From: an uncultured Pseudomonadota bacterium
GTDB lineage: Bacteria; Pseudomonadota; Alphaproteobacteria; UBA9219
Reading direction: 5' to 3'
DNA length: 42,886 bases
Assembly: GCA_903920205.1 (NCBI GenBank)
Contig: CAIXLI010000153.1
Coordinates: 1 to 42,886 of the forward strand
The notes under the pieces are model-generated. The model was given only the letters and a program-made list of their open reading frames with translations, had not been told where the DNA came from and searched no databases. The position numbers and the translations under genes were made by a program. Every line of letters begins with the position of its first letter. Positions within the stretch are counted from its first letter, which is position 1. This document shows positions 1 to 8,305 of this stretch, piece after piece.

Positions 1-208
1 GGTCAACGATGGCGTGAGCAATGGCATCGTTAGCAAAAATCTGGTTGAACTTTCCGAACGGCAGATTGGCCGTTTCAATCGTGGAGGTCAAAAAATTCGC
101 GCTTACGGGCGTCACACTCAACCGCCACGCCACCAAAAGCCCCACGACGATCACAACGGCGACAAGCGCGGCGAGTGACTCGACGATATAACGCAAGGAA
201 CGCAGCAT
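1..208 (-). CDS. AsmA/YhdP-like (DUF3971) membrane-anchored protein, N-terminal part only
   Basis: Reading the minus strand from an ATG at 208 gives 69 open codons that run off the left edge of the window, so only the N-terminus is here. It has a short basic start (MLRSLRYIVES), one strongly hydrophobic segment at about residues 11-28, then the stretch RLSVTPVSANFLTSTIETA. That post-membrane stretch resembles the start of alphaproteobacterial DUF3971/AsmA-like proteins, large inner-membrane-anchored periplasmic proteins of the YhdP group thought to help move lipids to the outer membrane. The gene diverges from the bcp gene, an arrangement I recall from other alphaproteobacteria. The open frame and membrane segment are seen directly. 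The family call rests on a short similarity and on context. Confidence 0.6.
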   Translation of the reverse strand, partial: MLRSLRYIVESLAALVAVVIVVGLLVAWRLSVTPVSANFLTSTIETANLPFGKFNQIFANDAIAHAIVD

Positions 209-373
209 GAGGTAACAGAACCCTTTGCAAGGAAAACAGGGGAAAAACCCGCCAAGCACTTTAAAGATAAAGAAAATTCCCTCCCGCAACGGGTGGGGAA
301 GGTTTTCGCGCTTTCGGGAAAGCCCTTTCCAAAATTCGCAAATTGGAGTAGGTTTACCACACAGGAGGCAGAC

Positions 374-862
374 ATGCCAACCACCACGAAAAAGTCCGAT
401 GAACTCGGAATCGGGGCAAAAAATCCGGCCTTCTCCCTTCCCGCCACCATACTGGGGAAGGTCGGTAGCGCGGGGCTGAAAGGCAAGCCTTTTGTCCTGT
501 ATTTTTATCCTAAAGACGATACTTCCGGCTGCACGGCTGAGGCTTGCGCCTTTCGGGATGCTTTACCTGATTTCTCGAAATTGGGCGTTACGGTTATCGG
601 CGTATCGAAAGACAGCCTCGAAAGCCACGAAAAGTTCTCGAAGAAATACGATTTATCCTTTCCGCTAGCGTCGGATACCGACGGGGAGGTGTGCAAAAAA
701 TTTGGTGTTTGGAAACAAAAAAGCATGTATGGAAAGACCTCTATGGGCATTGAACGTTCGACCTTTTTGATCGACGGTCAGGGAGTCATTCGCTCCGTGT
801 GGCGCAAGGTGAGCGTACCCGGTCATGCCGACGAAGTAAAAAAGGCGATTGCTGAATTATAA
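374..862 (+). CDS. bcp: Thioredoxin-dependent thiol peroxidase, Bcp/PrxQ type
   Basis: This 162-residue peroxiredoxin reduces hydrogen peroxide and organic peroxides using a cysteine pair that thioredoxin re-reduces. The active-site block reads YPKDDTSGCTAEACAFRD. The first Cys is the peroxidatic residue, and the second, five positions on, is the resolving Cys typical of the Bcp/PrxQ class. The downstream LIDGQGVIRSVWRKV strand and the length also fit. An upstream in-frame start at 293 would add 27 unlike residues. The ATG at 374 has a strong AGGAGG five bases ahead (363-368), so it is chosen. The stop codon overlaps the ATG of the next gene by one base (TAATG), so the two are probably translated together. 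Likely cytoplasmic. Confidence 0.95.
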   Translation: MPTTTKKSDELGIGAKNPAFSLPATILGKVGSAGLKGKPFVLYFYPKDDTSGCTAEACAFRDALPDFSKLGVTVIGVSKDSLESHEKFSKKYDLSFPLASDTDGEVCKKFGVWKQKSMYGKTSMGIERSTFLIDGQGVIRSVWRKVSVPGHADEVKKAIAEL

Positions 863-1824
863 TGACAGAAATCCTCTCTGTTGATGATGCCTCGATTGCA
901 CGCGCTGCTGCTTTGCTGCGCGAGGGCAAGCTTGTCGCCTTTCCGACCGAAACCGTTTACGGGCTTGGCGCGGATGCGACGAACGGGAAGGCTGTGGCCT
1001 CGATTTACGAGGCGAAGGGGCGGCCTTCGTTTAATCCGTTGATTATTCATGTGGCGGAAACGGGCGCACTGGACACCTTGATCGACTGGAACGATACGGC
1101 GCGGGTTTTGGCTTCCGCGCTGTGGCCAGGGCCGATGACACTGATTTTGCCGCGCCGGAAAGACGCGCCTGTCTCACTGCTAGCCAGCGCAGGATTGGAA
1201 ACGCTGGCGGTGCGAATTCCCTCGCATCTTGACGCGTTAAAATTGTTACGCGCCGTGGGCCTTCCCATCGCCGCACCCAGCGCCAACGCCTCAGGCAAAC
1301 TCAGCCCCACGACAGCCTCGCATGTTGCGGAATCTTTGGGCGAAGCCGTCGATCTGATTTTAGAGGGAGGTCGGTCGCGTATCGGTGTTGAATCAACCGT
1401 TATTGATGTGTCCGGCCCCGAACCGGTAATCCTGCGCCCGGGCGGCATCACGCAGGAACAACTGGCGGCAATCCTTGGGCGCAACGTCGCGGTGCCCGAT
1501 GCGGCAATGGGCGGGGATGACTCTCCGGCTTCGCCCGGGATGTTGACTAGCCATTATGCGCCCCACCTGCCCGTTCGCCTGAACGCCGAGGCGGCGGAGG
1601 ACAACGAAGCGTTTTTGGGATTTGGTTCTGTTGCGGGTGTGGGCGAGACGGGGCGGTTGAATCTTAGCCCCTCCGGCGATTTGAACGAGGCTGCCGCCAA
1701 TCTGTTCGCTATGCTGCGGGCTTTGGATTCCTCTGCCTATGTCGGTATCGCCGTCGCGGTCATACCTAATATCGGGCTAGGCGCCGCCATCAATGATCGC
1801 TTGCGAAGGGCGGCGGCGAGGTAA
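862..1824 (+). CDS. tsaC: L-threonylcarbamoyladenylate synthase, Sua5/YrdC/YwlC type
   Basis: The enzyme makes threonylcarbamoyl-AMP from threonine, bicarbonate and ATP, the first step of the t6A37 modification in tRNAs that read ANN codons. At 320 residues it is the long Sua5 form, with an N-terminal YrdC domain (about 1-205) and a C-terminal Sua5 domain. YrdC signatures include FPTETVYGLGADAT, the KGRPSFNPL nucleotide/tRNA-binding motif and PIAAPSANASGKLSPT. The linker carries SPGMLTSHYAP, the segment known to fold over the active site in Sua5 proteins. It starts one base inside the bcp stop codon, so it sits in a two-gene unit with bcp. The next gene converges from the other strand. Confidence 0.95.
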   Translation: MTEILSVDDASIARAAALLREGKLVAFPTETVYGLGADATNGKAVASIYEAKGRPSFNPLIIHVAETGALDTLIDWNDTARVLASALWPGPMTLILPRRKDAPVSLLASAGLETLAVRIPSHLDALKLLRAVGLPIAAPSANASGKLSPTTASHVAESLGEAVDLILEGGRSRIGVESTVIDVSGPEPVILRPGGITQEQLAAILGRNVAVPDAAMGGDDSPASPGMLTSHYAPHLPVRLNAEAAEDNEAFLGFGSVAGVGETGRLNLSPSGDLNEAAANLFAMLRALDSSAYVGIAVAVIPNIGLGAAINDRLRRAAAR

Positions 1825-1872
1825 AGGCGGAGAATGTCTTTGGCATTTTTATCCTGACTTTTCTGCGCTGAA

Positions 1873-3129
1873 TTAACAGCCCAATTCACCTAGCTTAGAT
1901 TCTGCCTTCCATTTTCTCTGTTTAAGAAAAACTTTAGGCCAAGCCAAGGCATCCCAAGCCCAGTCAAAGAGCCTTTCCTTGGGAAAGGCCTCAGGCTTTT
2001 CCTGATAGACAGGCGCTAGTGTATCCGGAGGAAGACAGAAATCGGGGTATTGAGTGCGCAACAGGGTTACGGCAGAGGCTCGCTCCTCGGCGCTATACAT
2101 GGGCGACCACGAAGGCGTTTCAAGAAAGGTTTTATAAGACTCAATACATTGATTGAGCAAACCAGAATATAGCTGCGGAATATACTTCTTCAAATAACCG
2201 GACTCTTTTGTTGTTTTGATGTAATCAAAATAACAGCCCTTGCCTCGGACAAAATTATCTCCCTGCGCGAGGGTAACCGACGACGCGTTGTAATCATCTA
2301 CCCTTATCGTTTCTCCCTTAAGCGTGCGCTCAATGGCATGCAACAACATGAAAATTGGCACATAGGGAGCGCTATGCGCCATACGCAATTCAAACTTGTG
2401 CGCCCCGTTTGGGTAACAACCTCCATCCATCTTTATGGTTCCGTCACGCCCAGACGATGCTAAGATCATCTGTGTAAACAAAACGTTTTGCGGGGTCTTT
2501 TCGGAGCGACTTGGTCGAAGAAAAAGCGCAGGGCAAATACATTGCAAGGAAAGAATGTTATCGGCGAGGCATCGCGCAAAATCGGAATATCCGTTTTGAT
2601 TGCCGTTCAGAAGATGGCCCTGACGCTTTTCCGCGCCCGTGTCTTGGATAGAAAGATGCCAATGCCCAGCCCCCATATAAAAATCCAGCCCCATCTTTTT
2701 ACCAATTGTCGTGATTTCCTCACTCAAGGATTGGTAGGTTTTGATGATGGATTCGGCCTTGCCGTGCATGAGGTTTAATTCGGGAGATTCGGAATCAATA
2801 AAAGGTTTTGAGCATAAGAGGTTGGCGCAGTTTTTATAAACCACGTCGATAAACCAATGTTCACGATCAATTATGGGTATAGGCAAATTCGAGTTACGGT
2901 ATCCGCCTATTTTTTGATCGCTCCTGCGATGACGGGCAAAGCTTTCGATATCCGCGCCTATCGTGACGGCGAGCAACTGACCCGATGTGCCCCATTTCTT
3001 ATAAACTGCCGGTTTCTTCCCGAGGAGACTTATGCGTTGTTCAAGGATTAGGATTTCTTGAAAAAGGCCTCCGCTGTCGCCCTCCGGCGTTATCAGTTTT
3101 TCCATAATCATCAATTTATTTATAAACAA
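1873..3129 (-). CDS. Atypical glutamine-synthetase-like protein
   Basis: A 418-residue protein with no confident family. The block GAGHWHLSI (around residue 155) resembles the GSGxHxHxS segment of glutamine synthetases. CPALFLRPSRS resembles the following HxPAL region, and KFELRMAHSAPYVPIF resembles the RIExRxxxxxxNPYL segment near the GS active site, in the same order and roughly the same spacing. The N-terminal 130 residues show nothing I recognise. A gamma-glutamyl ligase of the GS superfamily is therefore possible, but this is pattern matching only. The first codon is TTG at 3129, with AAGGA about six bases upstream. ATG codons at 3111 and 3105 are alternatives but lie farther from that site. 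No signal peptide. It converges on tsaC and has its own promoter space. Confidence 0.5.
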   Translation of the reverse strand: MFINKLMIMEKLITPEGDSGGLFQEILILEQRISLLGKKPAVYKKWGTSGQLLAVTIGADIESFARHRRSDQKIGGYRNSNLPIPIIDREHWFIDVVYKNCANLLCSKPFIDSESPELNLMHGKAESIIKTYQSLSEEITTIGKKMGLDFYMGAGHWHLSIQDTGAEKRQGHLLNGNQNGYSDFARCLADNILSLQCICPALFLRPSRSEKTPQNVLFTQMILASSGRDGTIKMDGGCYPNGAHKFELRMAHSAPYVPIFMLLHAIERTLKGETIRVDDYNASSVTLAQGDNFVRGKGCYFDYIKTTKESGYLKKYIPQLYSGLLNQCIESYKTFLETPSWSPMYSAEERASAVTLLRTQYPDFCLPPDTLAPVYQEKPEAFPKERLFDWAWDALAWPKVFLKQRKWKAESKLGELGC

Positions 3130-3231
3130 AAAATTCCTTCTTCTTTATAGCCCCCCCCCTTCGCGGCGTCAATCGCCATTATGACTTTCTTGGCGTTTCC
3201 CCTGCGGATAAACAGAAAATGATGCCAAAGA

Positions 3232-4080
3232 TTACTCCGCCGTCAATCGCTCGGTCTCGATGCGCATAAAACTAGCTAAGGCTTGAAAGAACATTGTCAT
3301 GGTGTGGCGTAAGGGTTCAAGGCCTTGGTGTTTTTGGATGGTGGTTTCGTCGAGATAGAGTTTGCGGTTGATTTCGATTTGGAGGGCTTGGGCGCCCTGC
3401 CCCGTCAGGCCGTAGCGACGGATAATCTCGCGGCCTTTGTAGATGTCGTTCACGGCGACACTGTAGCCCAGATCTTGAAGAATTTTTTGCGCTTGGCGCG
3501 TCAGGGCGGGATCGCAACTGGTTCCGTCGCGGTCGCCTAGGATGATATCAGGATGCGGCGCCTCTTTGCCGAGGCGGTTAGGCATGGAGTGAGCGTCGAT
3601 CAGAATACAAGCGCCAAATTTCTGGAAACGCGCTTCGATCAAGCCGCGCAGAGCATCATGATACGGGCGGTAATAGACGGCGATGCGGCGTTGCACTTCC
3701 GCGACCGTTAAGGGGGCGCGGTAAAGAGAGGCTCCGTTACGGCAGAGACGACGCACAAGGCCGAAACCCGCCACGGTCATTCTGTCGGGATTCAAAGGTT
3801 CGGGCCAAATGCCGTCGAGCGACGCGGGGTCTATATCGCTTTCGGCGCGATTGGCGTCGATCATGCTGCGGGGGAATTCGGCCATCAGGACGGTGGCTCC
3901 GGCCTCGGCAGCACCTGTGATGGCCTCGTCAACGAAGGCATCTTCGGCTTGGCGTAGTAGGTTCAAGGGGCATTGATAGGCGAAATCGACGGGGTAGATG
4001 CGTCCGCTATGCGGGGAATCGACGACGAGCGGCGACATCGCTCCTATGGGTTCGATCAGCGTGTAGGGAAGCAGAGCCAT
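3232..4080 (-). CDS. N-formylglutamate amidohydrolase family protein
   Basis: A 282-residue cytoplasmic protein of the FGase family, zinc-type hydrolases that release formate from N-formyl-L-glutamate (HutG in the histidine degradation pathway) or act on related N-acyl amino acids. The diagnostic blocks are VVDSPHSGRIYP near residue 20, AEFPRSMIDANR near residue 90 and ILIDAHSMPNR near residue 160, where the His and Asp/Glu residues are expected metal or catalytic ligands. The C-terminal ALQIEINRKLYLDE block is also conserved in the family. No other hut genes lie nearby, so a role in histidine breakdown is not supported by context, and general N-acyl amino-acid turnover is as likely. It is divergent from the PhaC-like gene at 4202. 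Confidence 0.85.
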   Translation of the reverse strand: MALLPYTLIEPIGAMSPLVVDSPHSGRIYPVDFAYQCPLNLLRQAEDAFVDEAITGAAEAGATVLMAEFPRSMIDANRAESDIDPASLDGIWPEPLNPDRMTVAGFGLVRRLCRNGASLYRAPLTVAEVQRRIAVYYRPYHDALRGLIEARFQKFGACILIDAHSMPNRLGKEAPHPDIILGDRDGTSCDPALTRQAQKILQDLGYSVAVNDIYKGREIIRRYGLTGQGAQALQIEINRKLYLDETTIQKHQGLEPLRHTMTMFFQALASFMRIETERLTAE

Positions 4081-4201
4081 TGATAAGACGCGTCAGAGGT
4101 TAAGTTCGAGGAAGAGTGACAAATTGGGGCAATTTTGTCTAACTTGTTTTTCGTGGTAGGGTTGGTATCACACTTTGAACCCTTACTTACGGTTTCTTCT
4201 G

Positions 4202-5320
4202 ATGTCCATAAAACCTCATCCTTTTGCCGGTATTGAAAGCCCTTTTTTCTGGCCTGTGGGCATGGCTTTGGCGATGGAGAAGGAAACGCTGGAGACGGCG
4301 GAGAAAAATCTGAAATTTTTTAAAGAGGTCGTGAAAAACGACATCGTTCATCCGATGCCGCAATGGGCGAGTCCGAATAAAATCGTTTATGATTTGCACA
4401 CATTCACGTTGCGGGATTTTTCGACGGCAAAGACGAGCGACGGGATTCCGACCCTCGTTTTACCGCCCTATGCGGGGCATACTTCGACCATCGCCGATTT
4501 TCATAAGAAGCAAAGCTTGATTGAAACGCTCGCGAATAACGGCGTTACGCGGCTCTTCTCCACAGACTGGCACAGCGCAACTCAGGAAATGAAGAATTAC
4601 GATATCGACCATTACCTTGCCGAGATTCATGTCGCGGTTAGCGATATTGGCGGGAGGGTCAATCTTGTCGGGCTGTGTCAGGGCGGGTGGATGGCAAGCC
4701 TTTACGCGGCGAGGTTTCCATCGCAGGTTGCCTCGCTGGTATGCGCGGGGTCGCCTTTGGATACGCAGGCGGGAACGGGTGGTTTGCGCGAATTAGCCAA
4801 TGATTTGCCGATGAGCTTTTATGAAAATCTTGTCGCGGCGGGCGGGGGTTTGCTGAAAGGCCAATTTATGCTGGAGGGATTCAAGAGCATGCATCCCGAA
4901 GAGCATATGGTGAGTAAATATGTCACCCTGTACGAACATATCGACGATCCGACTTTTTTGCGGCGCAACGAGGCGTTTGAGCGTTGGTATGAGAACACGG
5001 TCAATTTGCCCGGGCGGTGGTATTTGCAAGTGATACAGCAGTTATTTAAGGAAAACAGGTTTGCCAAGGGAGAGTTTGTGGCGCTGGGGCGGAATGTGAA
5101 ACCGCAGGCGATTACTTGCCCCCTCTACCTTCTGGCAGGAACGGCGGATGATATTACGCCGCCGGATCAGGTTTTTAATGCAACCAGTTTCTTCGCCACG
5201 CCTGCGGATCAGGTGGTTAAGGAGCTGACCACAGGCGGGCATATTGGGTTATTTATGGGGTCGCATGCGTTGAAGGAAAATTGGCCGAAGATCGCGGCGT
5301 GGTTGGTAAGACAGGGGTAG
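4202..5320 (+). CDS. PhaC-like alpha/beta hydrolase (polyhydroxyalkanoate synthase/depolymerase superfamily)
   Basis: A 372-residue alpha/beta-hydrolase. The nucleophile elbow reads GLCQGGWMA near residue 160. This is the G-x-C-x-G-G form typical of PHA synthases, which use Cys instead of Ser. The acid is probably in AGTADDITPP, and the catalytic His lies in TTGGHIGLFMG, a block very like the GGHIGxFxG of PhaC and of intracellular PHA depolymerases. It is shorter than class I synthases (about 560-600 residues) and near the size of class III PhaC. No phaA, phaB, phaE or phasin gene is nearby, so it may act on other hydroxyacyl thioesters or be a depolymerase-like relative. The ATG at 4202 is preferred to a TTG at 4175; neither has a good ribosome-binding site. 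Confidence 0.75.
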   Translation: MSIKPHPFAGIESPFFWPVGMALAMEKETLETAEKNLKFFKEVVKNDIVHPMPQWASPNKIVYDLHTFTLRDFSTAKTSDGIPTLVLPPYAGHTSTIADFHKKQSLIETLANNGVTRLFSTDWHSATQEMKNYDIDHYLAEIHVAVSDIGGRVNLVGLCQGGWMASLYAARFPSQVASLVCAGSPLDTQAGTGGLRELANDLPMSFYENLVAAGGGLLKGQFMLEGFKSMHPEEHMVSKYVTLYEHIDDPTFLRRNEAFERWYENTVNLPGRWYLQVIQQLFKENRFAKGEFVALGRNVKPQAITCPLYLLAGTADDITPPDQVFNATSFFATPADQVVKELTTGGHIGLFMGSHALKENWPKIAAWLVRQG

Positions 5321-5528
5321 ACGGCGTTTTGCCGAACCTATTCGTTAGGCTTGTGGGATGGACATGGATGCTCCGGCCTTAACTGCTGCTTAACCAAACA
5401 GGGGGCGTCATGCTTTATTTGTCGTAAAAAAACAAATTGGTAATGCTTGTTGTTTACAGTGAAACTTAAAAGAAGAATTAGTTTCCTCTTTTTGTGCTAT
5501 CATTTTTCCATTGGCGCGAAAAATATTT

Positions 5529-6403
5529 ATGCTGAACAAAACGGAATATAACAGGCTTTGGCAACGCCCCGACGATATGCCTTTGACGGGACGGGGATGC
5601 GTGATTGGCATTATCGATCAGCCCTTGTGGCGCGAGCATCAGGGATACAGAGACAATATTCAGGATAGTCAATCCATCAACGGGGCTAGACCGAACGACA
5701 CATCTTGGCATGGCGCTGCTGTTACTTCCATTGCAGTTGGCGAAATTGGCGTTGCACGGGATGCGAAGGTCGTGTACCGCGCCGTTGAATCGGGGCTTGG
5801 GCGCGAAATCAAATTAAAAAAAACGCCTGCGCTTTGCGTGACCTGAAGGCTTTCGTTGAGGCTGGCAATCATTTGGATGCGATAAGTGTTTCACTGGGCT
5901 GGTGGGAGCATGAACAGGGAGGTGCCGAAAATATTTGTCTCAGCCAATGGTTTGAAGATCGGAATATCCCTGTTTTCTCCTGCGGAACCACTCCCGTTTT
6001 TCCTAGCGGGCCGAAAGGGATTGCTGAGTTTCGACTGAAGACAGGACGCACGAAGCCTGAGTTGAGTGATGGTGTTGGGATTCCTTGCGATGCTCGATTA
6101 ATCGCTTGCGAGAATCCTCGTATAATACAAGAAAACGACGGCAAACTCTATGTCCACACCCCCGAAGGCGGGTTTAGCTGGGCTGTTCCCTTTGTCGCTG
6201 GAATGTTCGCGTTGGCGCGGGAGGCGCAGCCAGGGATAACGCGGAAGGGATTTACACAAATCCTTAATGACACGGCGCAAAAAGTTGATTTCGGGGAAGG
6301 TGTAATTTTGCCTATGGCGGACGTTGCATCGTTCGCAGGGGCGTTGACGCCTAATCCCGCAGCATTAATCAAAAAACGTGTTCACCCTCATCTAAAAAAA
6401 TAA
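5529..6403 (+). CDS. Subtilase (S8) family serine peptidase interrupted by a -1 frameshift in an A8 run
   Basis: Two overlapping frames together encode one subtilisin-like protein of about 290 residues. The first frame (5529-5846) holds the catalytic Asp in CVIGIIDQPLW (residue 30) and the catalytic His in SWHGAAVTSIAVG (residue 61). The second frame (open through 6403) holds the DAISVSLGWW block and the catalytic Ser in GFSWAVPFVAGMFALA, matching the GTSxAxPxVAG pattern. They join at a run of eight A residues (5816-5823), where stepping back one base turns KLKKT into KLKKN followed by ACALRDLKAF and restores the fold. The heptamer A AAA AAA is a known slippery sequence. The shift could be programmed, a recent disabling mutation or a sequencing error. 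No signal peptide is seen, so a cytoplasmic protease is likely if it is functional. A TTG at 5511 is an alternative start. Confidence 0.75.
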
Positions 6404-6464
6404 ACGTCCGCTTGACGGAACCTTCGTGGATGAAGCACGAACAATTTTTTTGAGGATAGGTTTG

Positions 6465-6519
6465 CTGGGTTCCGTGTTCGCGCCAACGCAAGGACGTTGA
6501 CGCGCCACGAAATGACGAG
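6465..6519 (+). repeat. Dispersed intergenic repeat, copy 1 (CTGGGTTCCG ... AATGACGAG)
   Basis: The segment begins CTGGGTTCCGTGTTCGCG and ends CCACGAAATGACGAG. A second copy in the same orientation lies at 28462-28515, and an inverted partial copy at 28321-28356. The copies align with short gaps over about 54 bases. It lies in the gap between two convergent genes, as is usual for palindromic repeats of this kind. No reading frame is conserved between the copies. Confidence 0.6.
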
Positions 6520-6531
6520 AAAAAGTGCATA

Positions 6532-7164
6532 TTACTCCGAAATTCGGATCATGATTTCGTTGCGTTTAAGGAAGGGGAGTTTCCACGGCGGGTCGTAGAA
6601 GGCGTAAGAGGGCGGGCCCATCGGGACGATGTTTTGCTTGTTGAGCCAATTCATGAGGATGGTCAGATGGTCGCTGAGATTGCCGTCTGTATTGAAGCCT
6701 GAAAAGCGGATAACGGCGACGCGTAAGGCGGGCATTTGCACAAAGTGAATGCGCGTATCGCTTGGAGCCGGAAGAGAGTCTAGCGCATACGCCGATGGCA
6801 TAACAAATCTGATTTGCCACGCGTTTTTGGTTTCCGACTCTTGCTGTGTTACTGGCGCTGTCATGGGAATCTTTTGGCCTTGCGCTTCTTTGGATTCCTG
6901 CGTTACCGGTGCTGTCATGGCTATTTTGGTCTGCGCCGTGTTGTCTCCCGAAATATAGGCAATCAAAATGCGAAAACCCGCGTTGATGGCGGCATATCGC
7001 TCGCCAGTCACAGTGGTTTCAGCGATAATCATCGGGTCATAGTCGCGCAGCTCGATAGCACCGTCTTTTTTGACACTATGCCAGATAGGCTCCGGCGTTT
7101 TCTCGCCCATGATACATCCTCCGATAAGAAGCAGCGCCAGCAAGGCGGGGGTTGATTTGTTCAT
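6532..7164 (-). CDS. SOUL family heme-binding-like lipoprotein
   Basis: A 210-residue secreted protein of the SOUL/HBP family. The start at 7164 gives a type II signal peptide, MNKSTPALLALLLIGGC, whose lipobox LIGGC predicts a lipid-anchored periplasmic protein. An in-frame codon at 7197 would only add 11 polar residues in front of this signal. Family features are IELRDYDPMIIAETTV near the start, two successive IAMTAPVTQ/IPMTAPVTQ blocks, and the late MPALRVAVIRFSGF and PSYAFYDPPWKLPFLKRNEIMIRI segments. SOUL proteins bind heme or related tetrapyrroles in animals and plants. The bacterial role is not established, so heme binding here is inferred. The neighbour upstream on the same strand is the host-attachment-like gene, whose stop lies about 25 bases ahead of this start. 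Confidence 0.9.
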   Translation of the reverse strand: MNKSTPALLALLLIGGCIMGEKTPEPIWHSVKKDGAIELRDYDPMIIAETTVTGERYAAINAGFRILIAYISGDNTAQTKIAMTAPVTQESKEAQGQKIPMTAPVTQQESETKNAWQIRFVMPSAYALDSLPAPSDTRIHFVQMPALRVAVIRFSGFNTDGNLSDHLTILMNWLNKQNIVPMGPPSYAFYDPPWKLPFLKRNEIMIRISE

Positions 7165-7189
7165 TGTATGACCATGTTTTTTTGTTGTT

Positions 7190-7732
7190 TTAGGCAACGC
7201 GGGCTTCTGTCAGCGTTTCTTGCAGATGCTCAAGGAGCGCATGGTTTTTATCGTTGGTAAAATCCTTGTCTATCTCGGCGATTACGCAGTCAAGCACCGA
7301 GGCGTCCATGTGTTGTCTCAACGCGCCAAGAATTTTGGGTGGTGCTGCAACCACCAAGTGATCGAAAGCCCATGTTTGGCGCACATGTTTCAGTTTAGTT
7401 GCTATTTTCTGAACAAGGTTTTGTTTAACCTCGTCACGAATATCCAGACGGGGAACGCAGGTATTATGGGCTGAATTCTGACCGCCTATCTTGAGACCCC
7501 GTCCGTCTGGCCCTACTTGAAAGTCTTTCAGAGATTCGGCTTGAAACGCCATATCGGGCACAGGGATCAGTTCATGGCGTTTGGACTCTTCCTCGCAAGG
7601 CTGTCTTTTTGTGTCTTGCATCGGCACAATTGTGGGATGCTTGTGATACCTGTAAACGCAGGCGCGTTCTCCGTCAGCGACCAGAACCCAGATAATCGAC
7701 GATTGATCTATCAGTACGGAATGGTGGAGCAT
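7190..7732 (-). CDS. Host attachment protein family (PF10116-type, RNase E/eRF1-like fold)
   Basis: A 180-residue protein of the family named after an Agrobacterium protein required for attachment to plant cells. The biochemical role is uncertain, and relatives (baeRF proteins) resemble the eRF1 middle domain. Visible features are the N-terminal strand IIWVLVADGERACVYR, the middle segment RLDIRDEVKQNLVQKIATKL, and the core FDHLVVAAPPKILGALRQHM, which is the most conserved part of the family. The start at 7732 is chosen because AAGGAAG lies about six bases upstream. A codon at 7768 would extend it without support. In other bacteria such genes often sit with general-stress genes. Here the small helical protein at 7832 on the same strand may be a partner, but that is inference. 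Confidence 0.85.
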   Translation of the reverse strand: MLHHSVLIDQSSIIWVLVADGERACVYRYHKHPTIVPMQDTKRQPCEEESKRHELIPVPDMAFQAESLKDFQVGPDGRGLKIGGQNSAHNTCVPRLDIRDEVKQNLVQKIATKLKHVRQTWAFDHLVVAAPPKILGALRQHMDASVLDCVIAEIDKDFTNDKNHALLEHLQETLTEARVA

Positions 7733-7831
7733 GAATCTTCCTTTGCAAAAAATATCGACGCTTATCATCCCAAACGGAACAGCCGACGGGCGCCAAAGGG
7801 CGAGCCGCCGACTGTTCTTTGGGCCTGTTCG

Positions 7832-8071
7832 TTAGGCTGCTTTGGCCTTAACGACATGCTCTTGCGCTTCCGCGTGAAGACGCTCGGCCTTTTTGGCGCA
7901 CTCTTCCGCTTTAGCTTTATCGCCGGATGTGCAGGCTTTGGCAGCGTTTGTATGCTCGGACGAAGCCCTGGTGCTGCACTCTGCGGCTTTCATGTGATGA
8001 TCCGCGCTTGCTTGAGGCGTGGACTTCTCATGGGGTTTGTTCATCGTTGATTGTGTTTGGGGCGTGATCAT
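7832..8071 (-). CDS. Small Ala/His/Cys-rich helical protein of unknown function
   Basis: A 79-residue protein with no signal peptide or membrane segment. It is almost entirely predicted amphipathic helix, rich in Ala, Lys, Glu, His and Cys, with loosely repeated units of the kind ADHHMKAAECST, SEHTNAAKACTSG, KAEECAKKAERLHAEAQEH. The spacing of His and Cys on the helices could allow metal binding, but this is a guess. The start at 8071 is well supported by AAGGAGA about six bases upstream. It lies 99 bases upstream of the host-attachment-like gene on the same strand, and a perfect inverted repeat (8153-8178) lies ahead of it. It resembles the short His/Ala-rich helical proteins found near stress genes in proteobacteria. 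Confidence 0.65.
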   Translation of the reverse strand: MITPQTQSTMNKPHEKSTPQASADHHMKAAECSTRASSEHTNAAKACTSGDKAKAEECAKKAERLHAEAQEHVVKAKAA

Positions 8072-8152
8072 GGCTTGTCTCCTTTGTTTGAGGGATCGGC
8101 ATGAAGATGGGAGCTTCTGTCGACAACCAACTGCCTACGCTGATTTGTTTGG

Positions 8153-8178
8153 GTTCTTTTGATATCCATCAAAAGAAC
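8153..8178. promoter_or_regulatory. Perfect 11-bp inverted repeat with 4-base centre, possible operator
   Basis: GTTCTTTTGAT, the centre ATCC, then ATCAAAAGAAC: every base of the two arms pairs. It lies 82 bases upstream of the small helical gene starting at 8071 (minus strand) and in the gap behind coaD. There is no T-run on either side, so a terminator is unlikely, and a protein-binding dyad is the simpler reading. Confidence 0.4.
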
Positions 8179-8275
8179 AGTGGCTCGGCAATTGTGAGCA
8201 CAAGTAACGTCGTGCGGAAAAATTTTCTTGCGCGTTCTTGAAATAAAAAAAATTTATCGGAATAAATAAACGTGA

Positions 8276-8305
8276 CGGCGGCCTTATGCAAAAAGGCAAC
8301 CGCCG
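8276..8305 (-). terminator. Hairpin directly after the coaD stop codon
   Basis: On the minus strand the coaD stop is followed at once by CGGCGG, a three-base bulge, CCTT, a seven-base loop, AAGG and CCGCCG. The sequence beyond is T-rich (TTTATTTATT and, further on, a run of eight T). This looks like a rho-independent terminator for coaD, although the T tract is interrupted. Confidence 0.55.

Noticed and set aside
8188-8202. Sequence resembling half a lac operator (AATTGTGAGC)
   Set aside because: Only a short match, no symmetry at this site and no lac-type genes nearby; likely chance.
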